Source: Deuterostichococcus epilithicus (taxonomy: Eukaryota; Chlorophyta; Trebouxiophyceae; Prasiolales; Stichococcaceae). From it: a DNA stretch of 64,000 nucleotides. The stretch is taken from contig JAVTLE010000015.1 in NCBI GenBank assembly GCA_033439295.1, positions 1,674,001-1,738,000 of the forward strand. The letters run 5' to 3'. A program made the position numbers and the translations under genes. Under the pieces are notes generated by a model. It had not been told where the DNA came from. It made no database searches and saw nothing but the letters and a program-made list of their open reading frames with translations. Below are positions 34,301 through 44,672 of the stretch, piece by piece; the stretch's first letter is position 1; each line of letters opens with the position of its first letter.

Positions 34301-36396
34301 CCAGCCCAGCCTGGAGGTCATGTGTCCCAAGGTGATCTCCTTGTTCAGGGTTGGAAGCGAAGGCAGTGCTTATGATGAGGACAGACGCGTTGCCATGTGC
34401 AGGTGCAGGTGTGACCTGCTCGCAATCTTCCCGACACGCAGGTGTCGAGCTACTCCTCGACTCGGAGTGGTGGCGCCAACACTGTCATCAGGCTACCTGG
34501 CGTAGTGTCGCAGCAGCTGAACAGCCGCCGCAGTGGCCATGTCGCGAAGTGCGTCGCCAGCAGCAGCAGCACCGCTGCGAGCGCCTGCGCCAGGCCGCTC
34601 GGCCTACCGGCGGCTGGCGCATCGCCCGTACCTGCGGTGCCGCGGCCAGATGGAGAATTGTTAACCTTGCACATGGATCTAAGTCGCCATCGGGAACAGT
34701 CATGCACCTCTCCTGCCACGTCACCCCATCCCCACCCCCATCATCTGACATGCTGCCAGCTGTCAAGTGCCTGAATCAGGTCGTCACCTCACCTGGCAGC
34801 CAGGCGCGGAGGCAGGCGGCGGCGGGCTCCAGCTGCTGCGCCAGCTCAGCGTCAAGCAGGCCGCCCCACAGCGCGGCGGGCGGGCGGGCAACGCCGGAGG
34901 CGGTCCTCGCAGTGGCTGTCTGGCTCGCCTGCGGCTGGCGGCCCACATGACTTCGTAACAGGTGCAGTGTGCTTTTCATGTGCATGATCTGCCACTAGAG
35001 GGATGGGGAACGCCCTGGCGATGTGGCGACAAGCACCGCTGTGGTGTGCAGTGTGAGCACGAACACCCTCGACTCGAAGCTCCTGGTCTCACGAGGCAGC
35101 ATTTGAGGCTAACATGAACAGGCGCATTGCAAGCGCCTCCACGCCAGTGCAGCCGTTGGTGGGCCACCACCTGCCGACAATGAGATGTGACGTCGGCATT
35201 ATGGGACCCCACCTGCGGTGGCGCGGCGCTGGCGGGGCGGCGCACTTTGGTCAGGTCTGTCACTGCCGCCTCGTGACCGAGGAGGTCCATGTACTGCGCG
35301 AAATTCTTGGCGAGCCCGGAAGCGGCGCCGCGCTCGATGCACGAGCGCACGAATGCGTTGACGCCAGACAGGTATACAAGTGTCGACTCGATGGTGAGCT
35401 CGCAGGAGGCGCCGTCATCCTGCGCCGTGAGTCTGCCGGGCAGACGGCAGGAGCGGTGCCTCAGGAACGCCAGGTGCCGGTGGTATATTCGTGGTACTAG
35501 TTATGAGATAATAGGAACATGCATCTCGGATGTGCAAGCGCTGTACGGCATGCGACTTTGGAACCTGCAACATGGGTGGGCAGCTCCACACAGCGCAGGT
35601 GGCGTTGCCATATGGCATAGCAGGCCGTGAGCATGGCGGTCACCTGCTGCGGGTAACAACGCGGAAGGTGTCGCCGTAGGTAGCGGTGGTGGAGACACAC
35701 CCCTCCAGGGTGTAGAACTTTCCAGGCTGCGCCACCAGCAGCCGCTGCAGCTCCTCCGTCTTGTACTGCAGAAATCAGGAGCGCAGATTTTCGCTGTGAA
35801 TATACATGTGCCATGACATAGTTGTGCCCGACTACCCCTGGACACCAGCATGGGCAGGCGGTGAGCAGGGACAGACCGCCCGTAGGGACAGGCAGCGAGC
35901 CGGACAGATGGCTCACTTTCATGCCCATGCCCGCGGCGCTGAAGCCGACGCGTCGTGCGCCGCCCTGCGGTACGCTGCCGCCACTCTTGCTGTTCTGCCC
36001 CGCACTGGCCAGCTCGCCGACCGGCTGCATGTCGACATCCGCCAGCGCGGCCTCTGTGGACAGCCACGGCGTCTCGCACACCTCCTTGTTGCCGCGCGCG
36101 TCGTGTGACTTGACCTGCGTGACAGCATGTTGCTCTGAGTTGGCAGGTGCTGGTGGCGCATGGTGCAGTTTGGTTTTGCCTTGAGCACAGGTGCGCGAGT
36201 CCAAGCAACCTTGGCATGTCGGCTACAATTCTGGGAGGATCGAGACACGTCGCAGAGTGCGCACCACAAAGGGGGACGCCGTCCCGAACAGAGTCTTGAA
36301 GAGCGCGTCCACATCCCGTGCCACGCTAACATAAACCAGCTGCTTGCCCTTGACACCGTCCGGCCACCGAGGCCAGTTGACTACGGCAGGGGCCAT
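31358..36396 (-). CDS. VASt domain - transmembrane - dysferlin (DysF) domain protein
   Basis: Read on the minus strand as one multi-exon gene. The N-terminal part is a VASt (VAD1/StAR-like lipid-transfer) domain: KGKQLVYVSVARDVDALFKT, then HDARGNKEVCETPWL, RRVGFSAAGMGMK, YKTEELQRLLVAQPGKFYTL with YGDTFRVVTR, then ELTIESTLVYLSGVNAFVRS and IERGAASGLAKNFAQYMDLL (about 36396-35255). Two hydrophobic segments follow: LAQALAAVLLLLATHFATWP near 34600, and TVLAGFLLVVMLQAALAYVL near 34230. A polar linker leads to a DysF domain. Its DysFN half has VFENERAQPFRGWGHTWPGH and LPTDRVGHWS (about 32690-32280). Its DysFC half has YEWEEDKWHVDL, EGWAYAVDFNW and RRRRWVRTQR (about 31980-31560). The end is NIVGVLTRLD. 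VASt domains shuttle sterols at ER contact sites; DysF with membrane helices is seen in fungal Pex30-type ER proteins. An ER contact-site role is inferred. One intron at about 33070 seems to use a GC donor. Two adjacent genes remain possible. Confidence 0.68.
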
Positions 36397-37121
36397 TACC
36401 GCTGTCAGCACTCAGCGAGCCACGGTGCCTGCATTCCGGAAACTCTACACTTTCCGGCCATCCTGGCCAAATGTATGATTTCTAATGCCCCAACGAGAAT
36501 GCCTGAAACATGCACAGCCACTCAATTCCGGTTGCTATTGAATACTTTCAACAGACGCCGATCAAAGGTGCAACTCCAGCGCAGCCAAATCCGCTGACCA
36601 CCTCAACTTCCACCCTGTTGCAACCCTCAAGAGGAGGAGCTTCTCAGCACGCAGGCAAATCATCGCCTATGATAATGGTGTATGTTGTTTCATGAACGCG
36701 AAAGCGATCTGGCTCACTCGAACAGACGATACCAACCCTGGGAAGCATGGTCATCCCATAACGTCATTCCAGCCGTGACATCACACGAGACAAGTCAAAC
36801 GAAAGGCCTTTCCGCTTTCTCCGGGTTGCTGCATTTCCTGTTCGAAGGAAGGTCATCACTCTAGCGTTAAGTTTCTGGCGGAAGACGCAGGAAAATGCTC
36901 CAATTCCAAATTTACCTGTTAAATGCCGTAATAAAAATTTCTATCCAACACATACAAGTGCGCAGATCAATTGTATTGATGGCGACAAAAGTGATCATCC
37001 ACTGCCCCACAGTTCCAACTCCGATCATGCTGGATCCATCGCCTCTGTACGGTGTACGCCAGCAGTCACTAAATGGTGCTGTCGCTGCGTTCGAGGGGTT
37101 CAGTACGCTGGAGCCAGGCGG
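36397..37121. other. Gap between arginine decarboxylase 3' end and VASt gene start
   Basis: Contains an AT-rich patch (about 36895-36970) unlike the surrounding GC-rich DNA, which would be 3' UTR of the minus-strand decarboxylase. No coding sequence was supported. Confidence 0.4.
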
Positions 37122-39104
37122 CTAGTGCTTGGGCTTCTTCGACTTGCCCGCGTGGGTGCCGCCCTGCTCGAGATGGCTCTTGTCATCGGCCTCGCCTGCG
37201 CATGAGCACAAGACACATGCAAACCAGGTCTGACCGACAGGCGATGCACCAGGCACATCAAACCATAGCACATAATCTGAACTTACCAGAGATGGGAATT
37301 ATCGGGTTGATGTACGATGTGAAGCAGATGGAAGCCAGAGCCGTCCCAAAGGCCTTCTCCACCTGCGCGCACCACAACGACAGGTCGATCAGGCGAGTGT
37401 CCAGCCAAGGGACGAAACATGGGTTCTCTCATGTCATGTTGCTGCTGTGAGCACCAGCGCCGTCACATGAACAGCCGGCATCACAGCAGCCACTGCGCCA
37501 CAAATCCACGCGCAGGATGGCAGCAGCAGGCCTGCTGCCCCGGGTGTGGGACCTCAAGACTGAAGTTGTTTGTGATGAGATAGAAGAGATGAACAGCGCA
37601 CATCTCGTACGATGATGGTGAACATTGGCTCTAGGAGCTCGAAGTCGTCCGTCTTGTAGCGCCTCTCAAAGATGTTCTTGAGGTCGGCGTGCAGCGTTTC
37701 CCGCACCTGCCAGCATGAAGTGAGGTCCAGGTGTTCCAATCTTGGGAAAATTGCTCTTGACGCATGACCCATTCCACGTCGGAGTTTTCCTTTGCGGCCT
37801 GACAACGGATCAGGCGAAGATTTTGAAATTAGGTAGCGGTGCCACACACCTTCGACTCCAGCGCGTGCCCTGCAGATGTTCGTTGGAAGAAGCTCAGTGC
37901 GCCAGGTATCATGCGACCAATTGCGTCAGGATCGAACATATATGCGCTTGCACTCAAGTTGCTAACTGCGCTGCCGCCATGACTTGCAGTCAGGACACCA
38001 GAGCCGCGGCTGGACACAATGCCCACCTTTATACTCTGCCGCGTAGCCGCCAATGATGAAGCCATCAGCCTTACGCCGCACTTGCGCATTGGCGACGCCG
38101 GCGGATAGCCTGTCACCCTGCCACGCCCGACCGTAAGATCGTATCAGCAGCCTGACTGATGGCGAGAACGATTGCGATGAGAGAAATCGCATGTCGGAGC
38201 GGCGCTATCACCTCCACGCCATGGATGACGCTCATGATGACTTCCAACACGGCACCGTGGCTATAATGCGCCTGCGCCTCTGCGGCAGCACGCATGAGGG
38301 TCCGTCAGCGGCGGTGTGCTGTGGCACCATTGAAATGACTCTCACAATCACACCGTTCACCTCGTCCAAGAGAGCACGCGAGTTAGCCTCACCATTTGTC
38401 GAGATTTCGTGGCTCTCTGGCGGCATGACTGCACACATGAAGCGAACAACTTGAAACGATATTTCAGCACTTTGTACAGTTTTCTGAACGAGCTCAAAGA
38501 AGCGCTCAATTGGCAAAAGACAGGCCTGAGTGGAGCGGCCTGACCTGACGTGTAAGGCATGACCTGCAGACCAGCAAAGAAGTTTCGCTTCAGAGATGGA
38601 TGCAGTCTGACGACCAGGACACATCAAGGCACCTGAAAGCGACGAATGATAGAAAGAGCGTGTATTGAAGCACAAATATCCTGAGTGGAGCAGCGGGAGG
38701 CGCACATTGAAGTCCTGAATTCCCGCCTTTTCGAGCGCAAGATCATAGCTGCCTGTCTCCCAGGGGTCGACACCACCTCCAGTGTCTGTTTCGCCAAAGC
38801 CCTTGGTGATGAAGTACGACTTTGGGATCCGGCACCCTGCAAGGGATAGCAAGCTGTCAAGACGCCGCCAAACGCCCGTGCCCGGCAGCTGCTGCAGCAA
38901 AAGCTTGTAAGCACCATGGAACTCATTTGAAATTCACGGCATGCATGCATTTCAGTGGTGCTGGCTTGTGGTTTAGGGACGCAATGCGGCACCTGTGAGC
39001 AGGCCGATGCCGCCGCCAGCGAGTTTCACGAACGTCGCTTCGTTGAGGCTTGCTGGATTTGCGCCATCCGCCTTGCGTTTCTGATTGCTCCCGTTCGGCG
39101 CCAT
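37122..39104 (-). CDS. Pyruvoyl-dependent arginine decarboxylase (PvlArgDC)
   Basis: Ten exons close in frame to 275 residues: 39104..38993, 38836..38706, 38563..38545, 38428..38393, 38279..38212, 38117..38027, 37965..37850, 37706..37602, 37362..37287, 37195..37122. The family makes agmatine from arginine, feeding polyamine synthesis. The proenzyme cuts itself and turns the new N-terminal serine into a pyruvoyl group. Signatures in order: PKSYFITKGFGETDTGGG, SYDLALEKAGIQDFN, the cleavage site MPYTSVMPPESHEI (scission expected between Thr86 and Ser87), HGAVLEVIMSVIHGVEGDRL, SAGVANAQVRRK, GGYAAEYK, then LKNIFERRYKTDDFELLEPM and AFGTALASICF near the end. Exon 7 adds about 39 residues, starting around SNLSASAYMFDPDAIG, at a place where I know of no counterpart in prokaryotic members. 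The tail is Lys-rich (KSKKPKH). No targeting peptide is evident. Plants use an unrelated PLP-dependent enzyme, so transfer from bacteria or archaea is a reasonable inference. Confidence 0.87.
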
Positions 39105-39602
39105 TATAGTTGCGGTGCCAAATCCTACCTGCGCATGCATGCGTTTGTTTTCACGTCTCGGATCGCAGTTACAGCCGGAACGATGTATACATCAGCCACG
39201 CACCGTTCCTGTAGTCTGAAGGGAGATCGTAACTCACGTCGTTTCAAGTGGCTCACTCGCAGAACTTACGCATGCACGTCAATATGGCATTTGGATCTGC
39301 TGGGCAGTCAGCAACTGACAGAGAAGCCACATGGGTGTGTGTGCTTCTTGTGCATCTCTGCATCATTTGCTGTGGAGCGTTCCATGCCGCGTTGATGTTG
39401 TAAGTGGTGCAAGGCTGTGATGAGAGTTCCAACACACCCGCGCCGTGCATGTGGGTATGGCAACAATGATTGTAGAGAGGTTTATGAAATGCGGTGAGGT
39501 GTCAATCAGTCATATGTTCCAAACCAATGATGCAGCAAATCGCGACTTCCTGATTCCTGATGGTCCATGTATTTCCTTGGCGTGCACCGCCACTGCCAAA
39601 TC
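39105..39602. other. Upstream region of arginine decarboxylase / 3' of first glycosyltransferase-like gene
   Basis: No gene was supported. On the minus strand TGTAA lies at 39169-39173, about 430 bases past the stop of the glycosyltransferase-like gene, and is a candidate polyadenylation signal. Confidence 0.35.
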
Positions 39603-42600
39603 TTAGTTATGAGTGGCGTTCATGCATGGAGCTAGTTTCTGCCAGATGAGGTCCGCCCCCAGGTGCAGCGTGCTTTGGACCACGGCCCAGTAGCCCCGAT
39701 GCCTCTCCATGTCAACGTAGTCGCAGGGCTCCCACTGCTCGTACATGTCCTGGACGTACAGACAGCAAAGTGTTTTTGTTGTCCGACTGGACAGACGGGC
39801 AATCATGAAAACGCATGTATACTAAACAATATGTATGTTTTTGTCTATACGTCTGTACAGACGTACCTTGGTCCACAGGTTGGCCTCCGCCCGCTGCAGC
39901 ATTGCGTGCGTGTGGTACTTCCGCCAAAGCCCTGCACGGCAGATCGTATGGAACTGGAAATTGAATCATCGGGAGTGTGCAAAGGTGGCATTGTGCAGCG
40001 CTGTGCAGCTGACCAAGCAGAACAAAGGTTCGTGTGCGGCGCCAGAGGGATGGACCGGCTCTGAGCGGCATATGGCATCTCGCCCAAAGGCGCATGCACG
40101 AAGCGGAAAGCTAGCTTTCTGTTTCTGTACGCTCAAGCCTGAACCGCAGGAGTTCCATCAAAACAATGTTTGTGGAGCACTGTCGGCTCACCTGCATGCC
40201 GGGCAAACTCCCAGTACACATCGTACTCCTGCAGCGCGCATGAAAGAACCTAGTGAACACATTTCACCGTTGTCTTGCAGACATCGGGGTTCAGCCCGAA
40301 AGATGCAGCGCCAGACAGCCCAGGCAGGCAACCTTGGAGGCGATGGGCCATGTGCTGTATTGTGGATGGTGTTGCATGGTGGCTCGCTCAGGTGGTCAAA
40401 GTCCCACAGCAGGGTCGGTGCGACCAATCATACTGGGGCTGTGCTAGATGATGGTGGAGCAGACCGAGGAAAAAGGAATCGGCGGCAAGGGCGGCCGCCT
40501 CTCCTTAGGTGTCAGCAAGGGCCCCAAAGCTTCTGAGCCACACCGTCCATGCCGGCAGGTCCTTCATCTTGGGGTCCTGCAGCCGCTCTGCCTCTCGCCG
40601 CAGCAGATACGCGCGCCACGTCTCGTTGCCGCGCGACACGTTGTTCTCTATGTACAGCGCCATGGGGTCCAGCACCGCGCGGCTCATTATCTGTGTGGCA
40701 ATTTGAGGCAGCCGAGTCCACTTGGTTCATGGAGGCGATCAACCGCATCAGTCGGCCAGCAGCGCGCGGCAGCACGGTCGTGCGGGGACGGCATGGCATG
40801 GCCATGTCTCTCATGCAGCCCGCAGCGCAACTCCGCTTTGCAAGCGGAGGTGATAACTGTTGAGGGGACCAGGGTTTGTGCACGATTGTTGCTGCGGCTC
40901 ACCTGAGGCGTCACACCCATGGTATACTCGTGGCTGTTGGGCACCGAAATCTGCATTGTAGGAGGCCTGGGTGCTTGAAAGAACTCCCAATCTTCTGCTG
41001 GTGCCCTCCTGACATGCTCGAAAGCAGAGGCTCTGCTATGTGTGCCAGCAGGCAGGCATGCGCACATTGAGAACGTGGGCGCTAGAGGTGATCCATTCCA
41101 GCTGATCCTCAGCCTGCACTGGCGGCTGCAGCTCGTTGCGCGCCCGGAACTGCACCTACGCAAATCACACCAGTGAAACGAATCAGGGTCCGTCGTCCCA
41201 CCATGTGGTGTGAATTGGCGCAGTCCAGTGCGTCTCGAACACAGTCCTGGTCCCCATGGGCGGCAAGTAGGGTTGCACTCGCGCCTTGGCGGCCCGCGCA
41301 TCGCAGCACCGGGACTTGAGCGTTTTGGTATGCAAATACCAGCAGCGATGCCGCTCATCGAGTATGCTGATGCAGTGGGAAGCTTTCGCACTGCCCGTGT
41401 GTCCCGCTGTCAGTGTGGCAGCGGCCGAACCTTTTTCTGCGTGTCGCACACCCCGCTGGTGGCGTTGCACTCCCCCTGGTTCATGAGGTCCAGCGCCTGC
41501 CACTCGCCCATGAAGAAGGTGTCCGAGTCCGTGATAAGGAAGTAGGGCGTCTGCACATGCGGGGATGCACACGGTTGCTGTGGTGCCCAAATGTGGCTGT
41601 CACCGCGCAGCGAGCGGGCTGCTCAGAGTCGGTCAGGTTGCAGGGCGGCAGCAAGCTGATGTGCTACTTCTGCCATGTCAGGTCGAGTCCTGCAACCGCC
41701 TGTCCGAGCCATCCCCCCCCTCCCCATGGTTGCACAGCAGCGACAAACAGGGAACGACCGGGCGTGCCGCGTGCGCGGCAGGGCACGCGCAGCGCCCATC
41801 AAAGCGCCCAGCCAGACGTGCGGCCCCACCTTGATGGTGAGGCTGCAGCCCAGCTTGATGAGCTGCTGCTTCATCCAGCCGCTGATGGCGCCGGCCTCAT
41901 GGCCCGCAATTGCCTTCAGCGCCTCCGGACGCAGCTCCGGCACACACGCCTCGTCTGCCACCACTCGCAACTGCACCAGCATGCAACAGCCATTGGACGC
42001 CTGCTGACAGGCGACAAAAGCAAAACTTCAGCAGCCGTGCGCGCACGCCTCGTCCTCGCCCACCCGCAGCTGCACCGTCACAGGGGCGGTGGCTATTGCC
42101 GGGCTATCAACAGACTTGGAAACACATGATGCTCAGCCCTGGGTGGCCATGCGCAGGCAGGCGTCAGCAAGGAAGCCTCTAAAGCAGGGACGATGCACAG
42201 ACATTCCTGGACGGACATCACATAGTGGGTGCAGCGTGGTTCGTGGAGCAACACAGCTCACAGCTGCATCTACTGGTCGCAGTGGACTGGCATGCGCGCA
42301 AGGCAACCCAGTGAAGAAGGACACCAGCAGGATCTGCACGGCGACTCGGGCAGCGGCATGGACAGCGCCGCGCATGGGCGAGCTCGCAGGAAGAGCGAAA
42401 GCACTATTCGTCTTCTATTCAAGTCTTATTTTTCTTGTTTAGAAGGAAGCACCACACCTTGCGCGTGAGTACGCACGGCAGGTGCGCCAGCTGGCGCTCA
42501 AGAAACTCTATGAGCACCAGCACCTTGGCCTCCGGCGCGATGAACACCCACTCCTTAATGCTGCTCATGCGCAGGTACTTGTTGGCGCTCCGCAGCTGCG

Positions 42601-43760
42601 AGGATCGCAACAGGGGCTGTCTCAGCCCTAGGGGCCTGCCTGGCTGAAGGGGAGCACAGGGACTCTTGTGGCAGCGGCGCCCGAGGCGGCTGACTTGCGC
42701 GACTTCAGGTGGCTGTGCTGCGCAGGCTTTGAGCAAGGCAAGTGCGCCGACAAGAGCATAGCGGGGCTGGTGCTTTCTATTCCTAAATGCACTAGCATCA
42801 ACCGAGTGGCCGCGCTCCTCCTCCTGTAGTGCATCACGAGCAGCCGCAGCAAGCACAAAACGCAGCCCTTCCGACGCACAGCGCAGTCGATGCAAAACTC
42901 TGAACCCTGAACCCAAGCGCACCTGGTTGAGCAGCAGCGCCATGGTCTCGTTGTCCGGGTACACAGGCGTCATGATGGACAGCAGCCCGTCCTTGCGCGC
43001 CGGCACCAGCCACTGGCCCCGCTCGCGCGGCGCCTCCATCTCGTACTCTGCATGCAGTCCCGCGATGTGCACCTGCGGCCGACCGTGGCATGGCGGTGCT
43101 TCCCTGCTTTCTTCCACCTCGAAGCGTCCAGCTAGGTTCGCCTCGAAGCGGGGCGCCAGGCAAGCAAGACCTGCCCCGCTCAGTGGCCAGCGGAGAGCCC
43201 TTTCGGAACCAACATGCATTGCAGCAGCTCCCAGGCTCTGCCACATTCCAGTCTGCTGGATGGCTGCCTGCACTGCATCCCAATTGCACCTTGAGCACGC
43301 CATTTAAGTGGAAAAGACGATAGCCTACCCGCTGGGTGGCGTTCCTCCGCAGCACGTGCGGCGGCGTGCGGCAGTGCCGCTGGCCCCGCAGCCGCGCGAC
43401 GAATGCCGAGCCATGGTACTGCACGTCTTCCACTGCACCGCCATGCATCTTTTTCACTTGTTTCACGATGGCGCCGATGCCGTCCTCGGACTCCGGCACC
43501 ATGAAGGATCCCATGGTCAGCAGCAGGCAGATGACTGCTATAGAGGAGGCGCCACCCCGGCATCGCCAGCGGCTGCGGAGCTGCGGCGGAGGCTCCTCGC
43601 CGTCCGCTTCCCATTCCAGCACGCCGCGGCCGTCGTCGCTGCCGCCGCCCCAGGGCCGCCCGAATTCGTCCAGGCTGCTGCAGGAGTCTGCGCAGGCCGT
43701 GTTCTGTGCCGACTCCACGTCTGCATATGCCGGCCTGTGCTTTGGCGCACTGTCCGCCAT
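39603..43760 (-). CDS. Type II membrane glycosyltransferase-like protein (DUF6492-like), paralogue A
   Basis: First of three tandem paralogues. The N-terminal cytoplasmic part has the shared motif ACADSCSSL. A single membrane helix follows (AVICLLLTMGSFMVP, about residues 75-90), so the bulk should face the Golgi or ER lumen. Exons then give GQWLVPARKDGLLSIMTPVY, SIKEWVFIAPE, LRVVADEACVPEL, WMKQQLIKLGCSL and TPYFLITDSDTFFMGEWQAL, whose DSD looks like a GT-A metal-binding DxD. Later come FRARNELQPP, MSRAVLDPMALYIENN, ETWRAYLLRREAERLQDP, LWRKYHTHAMLQRAEANLW, and RGYWAVVQSTLHLGADLIWQ. This resembles DUF6492-type putative sugar transferases; donor and acceptor are unknown. Here the last two segments are read through without the intron seen in paralogues B and C. 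An acceptor (ttcag|GGC) lies three bases before the ATG, showing a 5' UTR intron. Confidence 0.68.
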
Positions 43761-44672
43761 GCCCTGAAACAGCAAGTCAGGCATCTCTGATGTCTTAAAC
43801 CTGGACTGGGCCACTGCTTGTGGTGCCGGAGAACCTCATGCGGCTGAGGAGGGCGTATCTCTGTTCGAATGTTCGCGTGCAACAGTTGTTCTGCAGTTCA
43901 GTCCCGCACGTCACATGCATCTGTATGATGTTATTATGTACCACGGTAGCGTTGCAGGCGCCGTCGTACCCGAGGGCTCCTCAAGCCGAATCTGCTGCTG
44001 TAGTTGTCCTACGCAGACGCGACAACGACGGGTGGCTGCAGCAACTGATCAGCTGCGAAACATCATTCCAGTAGTAGGCAGCCAGCGAGACGTCTGTAAT
44101 CGTTCAATGTCTTGCAACGAAAATGTTCAGATCCCAAGTAGGCACAAACTCGATGGGGTGGTGTTGCTGCGCTTGCCGAATGCGCCAAGTGCTTTCAGCA
44201 GATGTGCGGGCGATGTTGTCGAATGCGATCTCAGTCTAACTAGCATAGAATGCGCTCACCATGCAGCATGCACCGTTGCAGCAGGACTTTTCGCCCCAGG
44301 GGAGGGTTGTGGGAAACCCTCCCAAGGATGTTATGCAGGTTTGAAAGGGTTGCATGGTCGTTCAATCGAAAGTCTATCAATCGCAGACCGAACATGCTCT
44401 GGCCACCTCGGCCGTGTAGGTACCTAGATCTCAGCGACTTCATCTCAGTCGCGACATGAGTTCAAATGTTGTGCAAGCGGATACGCAGCAACTACCGCAG
44501 GACTCACGACACACAAAACAGGTATTTACGCCCTGACAGTCATCGAAGAATTGTCACCTGCGAACGAGACGTTGCTACCATCGTCTCGCACGCCCTGCAA
44601 AACCCGCCTATATGCTACACCCTCATCACTGCCCCGTCCTGCTGCGTGCGGCTGCCGCTACCTCCCGCCGCG
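43761..44672. other. Spacer between glycosyltransferase-like paralogues A and B
   Basis: About 0.9 kb holding the 3' end of gene B and the promoter, 5' UTR and 5' UTR intron of gene A. Open frames in it show no recognisable domain. Confidence 0.35.

Noticed and set aside
36460-37060. AT-rich stretch considered as a mobile element or RNA gene
   Set aside because: No terminal repeats, target duplications, tRNA-like folding or coding frame were seen; it fits a 3' UTR and spacer.
41183-41290. Possible extra exon of paralogue A (ARVQPYLPPMGTRTVF ...)
   Set aside because: It reads well but has no counterpart in paralogues B or C and I found no convincing splice borders; it was left out of the model.
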